Source of the DNA: CAMEON01 sp045645165
Lineage (GTDB): Bacteria; Bacillota; Clostridia; Oscillospirales; CAG-272
Reading direction: 5' to 3'
NCBI GenBank assembly: GCA_045645165.1
Contig: JAZRIF010000091.1
Location: forward strand, 1-11,830
Length of the DNA: 11,830 nucleotides
Shown piece by piece: positions 6,634 through 11,830 of this stretch. The notes under the pieces were generated by a model that saw nothing but the letters and a program-made list of their open reading frames with translations, was not told the DNA's origin and ran no database searches. How positions within the stretch are numbered: position 1 is the first letter of the stretch; every line of letters starts with the position of its first letter. The translations under genes were made by a program, and so were the position numbers.

Positions 6634-6849
6634 TCAGGTTGCCGGCGGATAGGGTCTCGACTCGTCGGTCAGCCCCAGAATATAATCGGTGGACACACCA
6701 AAATACCGAGCCAGCTTGATGAGGGTGTCAATGGGCAGGCCTCTCTGCCCGTTTTCGTACTGGGAATAGGTGTTTTGACGGATGTGCAGATGCTCCGCCA
6801 CTTCTCGTTGAGTCAGATCACGATCCTCTCGAATATCCTTTAACCTCAT
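6634..6849 (-). CDS. XRE-family (Cro/CI-type) small transcriptional regulator, paralogue 2
   Basis: A 71-residue single-domain regulator. The helix-turn-helix covers about residues 12-33 (LTQREVAEHL, turn, IRQNTYSQYE), then GQRGLPIDTLIKLARYF and STDYILGLTD, a very common Clostridia XRE ending. ATG 6849 has GGAGG 6 bases upstream. The promoter region in front of the gene carries three TGAGAT/ATCTCA half-sites, which suggests autoregulation. Upstream in the same orientation lies the small membrane protein gene (6941-7180), 91 bases away; the two may share a transcript or be separately controlled. The target genes beyond itself are not evident. Confidence 0.9.
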   Translation of the reverse strand: MRLKDIREDRDLTQREVAEHLHIRQNTYSQYENGQRGLPIDTLIKLARYFGVSTDYILGLTDESRPYPPAT

Positions 6850-6873
6850 ACGAATCCTCCGAAAATATCTTAT

Positions 6874-6936
6874 TTTGAGATGTTTTTATTATATCTCAAA
6901 TTGTGAAAGCAAAGTTGAATTTTCACAAAATGAGAT
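6874..6936 (-). promoter_or_regulatory. promoter and probable operator of the second XRE gene
   Basis: A minus-strand TATAAT lies at 6888-6893. It is overlapped by the inverted repeat TTTGAGAT (6874-6881) / ATCTCAAA (6893-6900). A second, larger inverted repeat pairs 6893-6908 with 6921-6936 at 14 of 16 positions and includes TTGTGAAA/TTTCACAA. Thus TGAGAT-type half-sites occur at 6876, 6893 and 6931. A good -35 is not visible. Repression of its own gene by the XRE protein is the simplest reading. Confidence 0.6.
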
Positions 6937-6940
6937 AAAA

Positions 6941-7180
6941 TCACTGTTTGGTTGCGTGGTTGCTTCTGTCCAGCCACTCCCACCCCAGAGAGACCCCCCA
7001 GAGGATCACAGCAGCGGAGGAAACGGATCCGATAAAGGATTCCAAGTAGAGCAAATGCTCGGGGGAGCCTGATGCCAGCCGTGCGGCAAAATCGCACAGG
7101 GCCGATAGGATGATGATATGTCCTGCCAGAAGCAGCTTCCCGGCGGACGTGTGGACTTTGGATAGAATAATATGTTTCAT
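6941..7180 (-). CDS. small two-helix membrane protein, unknown function
   Basis: A 79-residue protein I cannot assign to a family. Two hydrophobic segments, about residues 15-34 (LLLAGHIIILSAL core) and 48-66 (FIGSVSSAAVILWGVSLGW), are joined by a short loop with ASGSPEHLL. The N terminus has three basic residues and the tail is polar, so both ends are probably cytoplasmic. ATG 7180 has AGGAG 5 bases upstream, which supports it as a real gene despite its length. A minus-strand TATAAT lies at 7238-7243, without a good -35. It precedes an XRE regulator in the same direction, an arrangement seen for small accessory modules, but nothing ties it to a toxin or antitoxin family. Confidence 0.7.
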   Translation of the reverse strand: MKHIILSKVHTSAGKLLLAGHIIILSALCDFAARLASGSPEHLLYLESFIGSVSSAAVILWGVSLGWEWLDRSNHATKQ

Positions 7181-7280
7181 AGGGACTCCTTTGACGGTGG
7201 CTTTTGTCTTTGCGGACTATGTCGGAAACACTGCGGTATTATAGAATCAAAATGACGGAAAATGAGAAGAAAATCGAATA

Positions 7281-7475
7281 TACATGGCTATTATACAGGA
7301 AAATATGCAATATTTCAAGGAGTAAATATTGGTAAAGCCGTTGTGGAACGCTCGGGAAATGACTGCTTTACGTGTCAATACTAAGGTAGCGGCGGGAAAT
7401 CCACCGCTTTGGCATGCCTGTTTTCCCAATATAGCCAGTATCCTCCTTTGTGTTCTGCACAAAAGGGGGATTTTT
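7281..7475 (+). ncRNA. candidate structured small RNA with intrinsic terminator
   Basis: This fills most of the 386-base gap before the next gene. Distant segments pair into a rod: TGGCTAT (7285-7291, with TAC 7281-7283) with ATAGCCA-GTA (7431-7440), then GGAAAA (7298-7303) with TTTTCC (7421-7426), then ATGC (7305-7308) with GCAT (7412-7415). Inside are a hairpin GTAAAGC/GCTTTAC (7332-7338 with 7364-7370) and a hairpin AGCGG/CCGCT (7388-7392 with 7404-7408). A terminator hairpin follows at once (7440-7471) with a T-run. A closed rod with internal loops and about 195 bases resembles 6S RNA in outline, but I do not recognise the sequence and the promoter is not clear. It could also be a leader RNA of the next gene. 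Confidence 0.4.
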
Positions 7476-7476
7476 G
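7440..7476 (+). terminator. intrinsic terminator of an unassigned rightward transcript
   Basis: ATCCTCCTTTGTG (7440-7452) pairs with CACAAAAGGGGGAT (7458-7471) with one bulge and one G-U pair, followed by TTTTT. No protein gene precedes it on this strand, so it implies a non-coding transcript ending here. Confidence 0.7.
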
Positions 7477-7500
7477 TATATCTTTTTAGCTGTTGACGGG

Positions 7501-7509
7501 TGGTATAAT
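7501..7509 (+). promoter_or_regulatory. extended -10 promoter for the DUF6514-like gene
   Basis: TGG directly followed by TATAAT (7504-7509) gives an extended -10 element; the -35 region is T-rich but not consensus. It begins about 58 bases before the start codon at 7567 and right after the upstream terminator, so this gene appears to have its own transcript. Confidence 0.65.
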
Positions 7510-7566
7510 AAAGGAGATGCGCGCTTTCCGGCGTGTGTACATCATGAATCGTGTTGGAGAAGATCA

Positions 7567-7893
7567 ATGAATATGACGAATCCCTCCCATAAAGATACTC
7601 GAGATACCGCTGATGAACCACCGCCGCCCACCCGCCTGATCTTGCGCAAGCTGACCGAAGCACGCTACACCATTCCCGGACATGGGGAGATCCATTGCCG
7701 ATTGTGGTGCATGGAGGTTGGCGCTGTCGTTCATCGTCCGCCGGTTTATGCCGTGGAGATGAAGAACACGGGCTGCTCCCGTATGTATGTCCTCGGAGAA
7801 GATACGGTACGTGCCGAGCGGATTTTTCGCCTTCTTGTGCGGCATACCGTCACTCCCTGTACTCTTTGCGACGTGCTGGAAGAGATGGATTGA
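7567..7893 (+). CDS. DUF6514-like small protein
   Basis: A 108-residue soluble protein. Residues 1-22 are polar and Pro-rich. The rest reads RYTIPGHGEIHCRLWCMEV (33-51), VYAVEMKN (60-67), a helix from VRAERIFRLLVRH (81-93) and TVTPCTLCDVLEEMD at the end. The sequence of beta-strands, helix and a final TPxxLxDVxE pattern is what I recall for DUF6514, a small Clostridia family without known function; Cys replaces common residues near the end. ATG 7567 has GGAG 7 bases upstream; a second ATG lies two codons later, and the open frame continues further upstream without a ribosome site. It has its own promoter and terminator, so it is probably monocistronic. The assignment is by pattern memory and moderately sure. 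Confidence 0.65.
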   Translation: MNMTNPSHKDTRDTADEPPPPTRLILRKLTEARYTIPGHGEIHCRLWCMEVGAVVHRPPVYAVEMKNTGCSRMYVLGEDTVRAERIFRLLVRHTVTPCTLCDVLEEMD

Positions 7894-7980
7894 CGGTGAA
7901 TGGATGTTTATCGGCGGGGGCAGAGCTCCCGCTGACGAACTCTGATTGGCTTTTTTTTGCATTCACTGTCAAACTTCAAG

Positions 7981-8020
7981 AAGTATCTCACCCGTATCAC
8001 ATGGGTGAGGTGCTTTTTTT
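7981..8020 (+). terminator. strong intrinsic terminator before nadE
   Basis: A 13-bp stem with two G-U pairs (7981-7993 with 8003-8015) closes a 9-base loop and runs into TTTTTTT (8014-8020), with a further T-run after 8022. It separates the DUF6514-like gene from the NAD synthetase promoter. The 87 bases between the gene and this stem hold only a weaker hairpin and a T-run near 7950. Confidence 0.9.
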
Positions 8021-8052
8021 ACTTTTTTCTGTAAAAACCTATTCCGAAACAC

Positions 8053-8081
8053 TTGATATATTTCCAAAAATCTGTTATAAT
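8053..8081 (+). promoter_or_regulatory. sigma-A promoter of the nadE unit
   Basis: TTGATA (8053-8058) and TATAAT (8076-8081) are separated by 17 bases. Transcription should start near 8088, giving a leader of about 42 bases that contains a small GCCCC/GGGGC hairpin (8100-8104 with 8110-8114) just before the ribosome site. I see no riboswitch in so short a leader. Confidence 0.85.
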
Positions 8082-8129
8082 ACTACAGAATATATCCATG
8101 CCCCCGTTCGGGGCGGAAACGAGGTATAT

Positions 8130-10064
8130 ATGCAACACGGATTCATCAAGGTTGCCGCCGCTACCCCTGTGGTTCGGTTGGCCGATCCTACCCATAACGC
8201 CGCCGCCTGCGCGGCATTGGCGGCCGAGGCCGCCGCCTTGGGGGTCAAGGTGCTGACCTTCCCCGAGCTTTGCCTCACGGGAGCCACCTGCGGCGATCTC
8301 TACGCCCACGACCGCCTGCTGCAAGGTGCGCGGGAAGCCCTGCAAAGCTATGCGCAGGCTACCGCGGAGCTGGACCTGATCAGCATTGTCGGTTTGCCCG
8401 TAGCCTTTGCCGGCAAGATCTACAACTGTGCCGCTGCCGTGTCGTGCGGTGTGGTTCTGGGCTTGGTGCCCAAGACCCATCTCACCCCCGCCGAGCGTCG
8501 GGTCTTTACACCCGCTCCTGCCATGAACCTGGCTGATGACATTTTTGGAGACGGAAGCTTTACCCAACTTGGTACAAAGCAGCTTTTCGTGTGCACGTCT
8601 ATGCCCGCTCTTTGCATTGGCGTGGAGTTGGGTGGGGATCTGTATGCCACCGTTCCCCCGTCAGCCCGCCTCGTATCGGCTGGCGCTACGGTCATCTGTA
8701 ACCCCTCCGCTATTCCCGAGACCGTGGGCGCAGAGGAATACCGCCTTCTGACCGGTAAGGCTCACTCTGCCCATGCCCTGTGCGGCTACATCACCGCCGA
8801 AGCAGGGGAAGGTGAGTCCACCACCGACCACGTCTTTGGCGGTCACCGTCTTATTTGCGAGTGCGGCGGCATCCTTGCCGAGTCTGCTCCCTTTGCCGCA
8901 GGCAATGGGTTGACCGTCACCGAATTGGATATCGAGCGTATGATCCACGATCGCCGTGTGAGCAGCTACGATAACTCGGCCTACGGGGAGATCACCGAGT
9001 GCTACTTTACCCTTGGCGTGGAAGACACGGATCTGACCCGTTTCATCGATCCCCATCCCTTCACCCCCGCCGACTCGGTTCTCCGAGCCCACATCTGCGA
9101 GCGTATCCTCACCATTCAGGCGAACGGCCTGAAGAAGCGGATCACCGCCGCTTGGGCGAAGAAGATCGTGGTGGGCATTTCGGGCGGACTGGATTCTACC
9201 CTGGCTCTCCTGGTCATGGTGCGTGCCATGGATGCTCTGAATCGTCCCCGCACCGACATCGTGGCGGTCACCATGCCCTGCTTCGGTACCACAGTCCGCA
9301 CCAAGACCAATGCCACCGTCCTCTGCGAGGAGCTGGGGGTGGATTTCCGCACCGTGGATATCTTTGATGCGGTCAATCAGCACTTCAAAGATATCGGCCA
9401 CGATCCCGCTGTTCGCGACGTGACCTACGAGAATGCCCAGGCGCGGGAGCGCACTCAGGTTATCATGGATATCGCCAACGACGAAGGCGGTATGGTCATC
9501 GGTACGGGCGACCTTTCGGAGCTGGCGCTGGGCTGGGCGACCTACAACGGCGACCACATGTCTATGTACAGCGTCAACGGCGGCGTTCCCAAAACCCTTG
9601 TCCGCGAGCTGACCGCCTATGCTGCTGCCTCCGAAATGGAGAGAGGCAACACCAAGTTGGCCGAGGCTCTGTACGATGTTCTCGGTACCCCTGTCAGCCC
9701 CGAGCTTCTCCCCGCCGACGAAAGCGGGAAGATCGCCCAGAAGACCGAGGATCTGGTAGGCCCCTACGAGCTTCACGACTTCTACCTCTACTACCTGCTC
9801 CGCTACGGCTTCACTCCCGCCAAGCTCTTCCGCATGGCGCAGTATGCGTTGGGAGAAACCTACGACGATGCTACTCTTCTCAAGTGGCTGGAGACCTTCA
9901 CCCGTCGCTTCTTTACCCAACAGTTCAAGCGCTCCTGTCTCCCCGACGGCCCCGCTGTCTTTGACATCAGCGTCTCCCCCAGAGGCGGCTGGTCGATGCC
10001 CTCGGATGCCGTCAGCGCCCTGTGGCTGGCCGAGATTGAGGAATTGAAGGCGCAATACCTGTAA
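8130..10064 (+). CDS. nadE: NAD(+) synthetase, two-domain type with a degenerate glutaminase site
   Basis: A 644-residue cytosolic enzyme for the last step of NAD synthesis: it adenylates deamido-NAD with ATP and amidates it. Residues 1-290 are a nitrilase-like domain that normally frees ammonia from glutamine; residues 320-644 are the synthetase. The synthetase is intact: the PP-loop SGGLDST (351-357), GTGDLSELALGW (458-469) and YNGDHMSMYSVNGG (472-485). In the nitrilase domain Glu46 (FPEL) and Lys115 (VPKTH) are present, and AGEGESTTD (225-233) is conserved. The cysteine motif, normally EICEDLW, reads ELGGDLY at 166-172, so the nucleophile is Gly168. Reading frame is unbroken around it, so this is substitution, not frameshift. 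The enzyme should then use free ammonia. ATG 8130 has GAGG 5 bases upstream; the much longer open frame upstream crosses a terminator and the promoter and is not coding. A phosphoesterase lipoprotein gene follows 24 bases later. Confidence 0.95.
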   Translation: MQHGFIKVAAATPVVRLADPTHNAAACAALAAEAAALGVKVLTFPELCLTGATCGDLYAHDRLLQGAREALQSYAQATAELDLISIVGLPVAFAGKIYNCAAAVSCGVVLGLVPKTHLTPAERRVFTPAPAMNLADDIFGDGSFTQLGTKQLFVCTSMPALCIGVELGGDLYATVPPSARLVSAGATVICNPSAIPETVGAEEYRLLTGKAHSAHALCGYITAEAGEGESTTDHVFGGHRLICECGGILAESAPFAAGNGLTVTELDIERMIHDRRVSSYDNSAYGEITECYFTLGVEDTDLTRFIDPHPFTPADSVLRAHICERILTIQANGLKKRITAAWAKKIVVGISGGLDSTLALLVMVRAMDALNRPRTDIVAVTMPCFGTTVRTKTNATVLCEELGVDFRTVDIFDAVNQHFKDIGHDPAVRDVTYENAQARERTQVIMDIANDEGGMVIGTGDLSELALGWATYNGDHMSMYSVNGGVPKTLVRELTAYAAASEMERGNTKLAEALYDVLGTPVSPELLPADESGKIAQKTEDLVGPYELHDFYLYYLLRYGFTPAKLFRMAQYALGETYDDATLLKWLETFTRRFFTQQFKRSCLPDGPAVFDISVSPRGGWSMPSDAVSALWLAEIEELKAQYL

Positions 10065-10088
10065 TACGATATGGAAAGGAATCCCGTT

Positions 10089-11732
10089 ATGAAAACGAGA
10101 ATCGCCGTGAACGTGAAAAAGAACCTCCTTTTGACAATTTGCGCCTTGACCCTGCTATCGTGCTTGTTCCTGCTCTGCGCCTGTGACGGAGGCACCCCTG
10201 CCGATACGATTCCCGCCACCGATGCTCCCACGGACAAGGTGACCGAAGCGCCTACCGAGCCCGCAACCGAAGCACCGACTGCGCCTGCGGCTACGGAGGA
10301 GGCTACCGAAGCCCCCACCGAGCCTGTGACCGAGGCCGAGACCCTGCCTGCGGATAAGCCTACCGACGCGCTGGTGCTGACCTTCTGCGATACGCCTCTC
10401 AACGAAACCTTCATTGACCCCAACACCGCCGCCACCTTCGAGGTGGTGCAGGACGGCGAGCAGGGAAGCGTGCTCAAGCTTTCTGTGGCGGATGCCAAGC
10501 GCATCAGCGATCCTTTCGTCAAGATCGACTACGCCGCCTATATGGAGGCGGCGGGGCTTCAGCCTGCAGCCTGGAACGATTGCGGTGCGGCGCTGGTTCT
10601 CATGAAGGTGGAGGGCGTGACCAACAACAAGCTGGAAGTGACCGCCTACAACAAGTCAGGAGCGAAGTCCCAGACCGTCCGCACCTCCGGTACCTTCAAG
10701 ACCGGAAACAAGGACTGGCAGTACGTACTCCTGCCTCTGGTGGAGGAAGCCTACGATGGCACCCTCACCGAGCTCCGATTCGACTTTGTGGACAGCCCCA
10801 AGGCCGCCGGAGAGACGGTTTACCTGAAATCCATTACCTTCGTGAAGGATAAGATCACCGCTATGAAAATGATGGGTATAAGCCTGATTACTCCCGGAAC
10901 CGCCACTGTGGAGATCCCCGGTCTGACGGGCGAATTCAAGTTCCTGCATATCACCGACAGCCACGTCTCCGCCTTCTCGGATGCCGATAAAAAGTCCTGG
11001 ACGGCTGCCCGCGTGCAATACAATACCGCTCGCCGCAATTCTTTCATGGCCGACGGCCTCTATGCCGAGGAACGTTTCCCCCTGCTCTTTGACTACGCCG
11101 ATGAGATCGGGGCCGACGGTCTGTTCCTCACGGGCGACCTCATCGATTTCCCCTCGGAGAAGAATATTGCCCTGCTCTATGAGAACATCAATCGAGTCAA
11201 AGCCAAGTCCATCTTCTGCCTCGGCAATCACGACTGGAACTACTCCGACGACTACATGACGGGCAACGCCGTCACCACCAACCGTCCGCTGTTCAACGAT
11301 CTGACGAACGGCGACCCCTATTTCTCCTACGCCGAGTACGACGGCTTCATCGTGGCTGCCATTGATAACAGCTCCGACGTGGTCACTCAGGAGACCGTGA
11401 ACAAGTTCCTCGCCCTCTATGAGAAGAACAAGCCCATCATCCTCCTGCTTCACGTTCCGCTTCACGCCGATACGCTGGCTCCCGACGTCAAGAAGGTCTG
11501 GGGAGGCCGCAACATTACCATGGGCCCCGGCGCCATGGGCAGCGATTGGGGCAGCGTTCAGCAGTTGTACAACGCCGTCTGCGTGGCCGAGGATACCCCC
11601 GTTGTGGCTGTCTTTGCGGGTCACGTCCACTTCAACCACGAGGACGTGTTCCCCAACGGCGTGCCCCAGTACGTCACCTCTACGGGCTACACCGGCGGTT
11701 GCCGCGTGGTTACCGTTAAGGGCGAGAATTAA
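10089..11732 (+). CDS. exported calcineurin-like metallophosphoesterase lipoprotein
   Basis: A 547-residue surface lipoprotein predicted to hydrolyse phosphoesters outside the membrane. A basic N terminus and hydrophobic helix lead to lipobox LCAC with Cys32 lipidated. Residues 45-92 are a TEAPTEP-type linker. Residues 95-255 look like a beta-sandwich binding domain (ends VYLKSITFVKD). The catalytic domain from 283 has the full di-metal set: DSH (290-292), GDLID (349-353), GNHDW (379-383), LLHVPLH (453-459) and GHVH (511-514). ATG 10089 has AAAGGA 8 bases upstream; an ATG at 10071 precedes that ribosome site and is rejected. With only 24 bases after nadE and no terminator between them, co-transcription is likely. 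The substrate is unknown; nucleotides or cell-wall phosphates are options. Its linker resembles that of the lipoprotein at 5338-6120. Confidence 0.92.
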   Translation: MKTRIAVNVKKNLLLTICALTLLSCLFLLCACDGGTPADTIPATDAPTDKVTEAPTEPATEAPTAPAATEEATEAPTEPVTEAETLPADKPTDALVLTFCDTPLNETFIDPNTAATFEVVQDGEQGSVLKLSVADAKRISDPFVKIDYAAYMEAAGLQPAAWNDCGAALVLMKVEGVTNNKLEVTAYNKSGAKSQTVRTSGTFKTGNKDWQYVLLPLVEEAYDGTLTELRFDFVDSPKAAGETVYLKSITFVKDKITAMKMMGISLITPGTATVEIPGLTGEFKFLHITDSHVSAFSDADKKSWTAARVQYNTARRNSFMADGLYAEERFPLLFDYADEIGADGLFLTGDLIDFPSEKNIALLYENINRVKAKSIFCLGNHDWNYSDDYMTGNAVTTNRPLFNDLTNGDPYFSYAEYDGFIVAAIDNSSDVVTQETVNKFLALYEKNKPIILLLHVPLHADTLAPDVKKVWGGRNITMGPGAMGSDWGSVQQLYNAVCVAEDTPVVAVFAGHVHFNHEDVFPNGVPQYVTSTGYTGGCRVVTVKGEN

Positions 11733-11772
11733 GTAAATTGGGGTTTAGCGGGATGTAATCATCTCGGTTGTA

Positions 11773-11792
11773 GGGGAGGCTATCAGCCGCCC
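11773..11792. repeat. short GC-rich hairpin after the phosphoesterase gene
   Basis: GGAGGCT (11775-11781) pairs with AGCCGCC (11785-11791) with one mismatch and loop ATC, extended by one outer pair. There is no adjacent T-run, so it is not a typical terminator; it may be part of another dispersed intergenic element. No gene is seen from 11733 to the window end. Confidence 0.35.
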
Positions 11793-11830
11793 GCCACCTC
11801 AAAAACCTAATGTTATCTTCAACTTTTGCA

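Noticed and set aside
6628..6843. Plus-strand 71-codon frame downstream of the antisense promoter
   Set aside because: It is exactly opposite the conserved XRE gene, starts without a ribosome site and has no recognisable domain.
7380..7391. CTAAGGTAGCG, matching a conserved 23S rRNA segment (the I-CeuI site region)
   Set aside because: Only 11 bases match and the flanks do not follow rRNA, so there is no rRNA gene or fragment here; it is likely chance.
7385..7425. Possible c-di-GMP-I riboswitch, from GGTAGCGG and a GAAA-containing hairpin
   Set aside because: The other conserved blocks and the spacing of that riboswitch are missing.
7247..7663. Minus-strand open frame of 138 codons over the non-coding gap
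   Set aside because: It has no ribosome site, overlaps the DUF6514-like gene start and the RNA-like region, and its product looks like random composition.
7695..8129. Upstream extension of the nadE frame by 145 codons
   Set aside because: It overlaps the DUF6514-like gene and crosses a strong terminator and the nadE promoter; family similarity begins at the ATG at 8130.
8661..10055. Minus-strand open frame of 464 codons opposite nadE
   Set aside because: It is a shadow of the conserved NAD synthetase frame, as are the frames at 3747-4769 and 10656-11639 opposite the helicase and phosphoesterase.

Overview
The window looks like a chromosomal segment of an uncultured anaerobic Clostridia (Oscillospirales/Christensenellales-type gut bacterium). 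This rests on GC-rich coding regions beside AT-rich intergenic DNA, strong Shine-Dalgarno sites, consensus sigma-A promoters, two lipoproteins with Thr-Glu-Ala-Pro linkers, a DUF6514-like small protein and REP-like hairpin elements between genes. No rRNA, tRNA, CRISPR array, transposase or phage gene is visible.

Region 1 (1-5320, rightward) is a genome-defence-like cassette. It holds a BrxD-like P-loop ATPase (DUF2791 type, 193-1599), a small tail-anchored coiled-coil protein (1752-2105), a double-CxxCG protein resembling SitI6-type immunity proteins (2205-2828) and a large Lhr/BrxHI-like SF2 helicase (2940-5273). The ATPase and helicase are a pair known from type 2 BREX and from TerB-linked DNA-processing cassettes. 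No methyltransferase, PglZ or nuclease is present here, so any partner (TerB-N/TerB-C is my guess) would lie left of position 1. Three copies of a hairpin repeat with covarying 14-bp stems sit at 40-121, 1618-1707 and 2838-2935. Two of them bracket the middle two genes, as if those were cargo inserted between ATPase and helicase. A bidirectional terminator ends the region.

Region 2 (5338-7180, leftward) carries a cell-surface lipoprotein with its own consensus promoter, two tandem paralogous XRE-type repressors and a small two-helix membrane protein. The second XRE gene has a promoter overlapped by repeated TGAGAT half-sites. A perfect consensus promoter points the opposite way between the two XRE genes.

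Region 3 (7181-8020) has no gene for its first 386 bases. A possible structured RNA (about 7281-7475) with a closing stem and intrinsic terminator lies there, followed by an extended -10 promoter, a DUF6514-like small protein and a strong terminator.

Region 4 (8053-11732, rightward) is a two-gene unit. It has NAD synthetase of the two-domain, nominally glutamine-dependent type, followed 24 bases later by an exported calcineurin-like phosphoesterase lipoprotein. The NAD synthetase has lost its nitrilase catalytic cysteine (Gly in its place), so it probably uses free ammonia. The most notable items are the ATPase/helicase cassette with its repeat-flanked insert, the glutaminase-dead NadE and the unassigned structured RNA.
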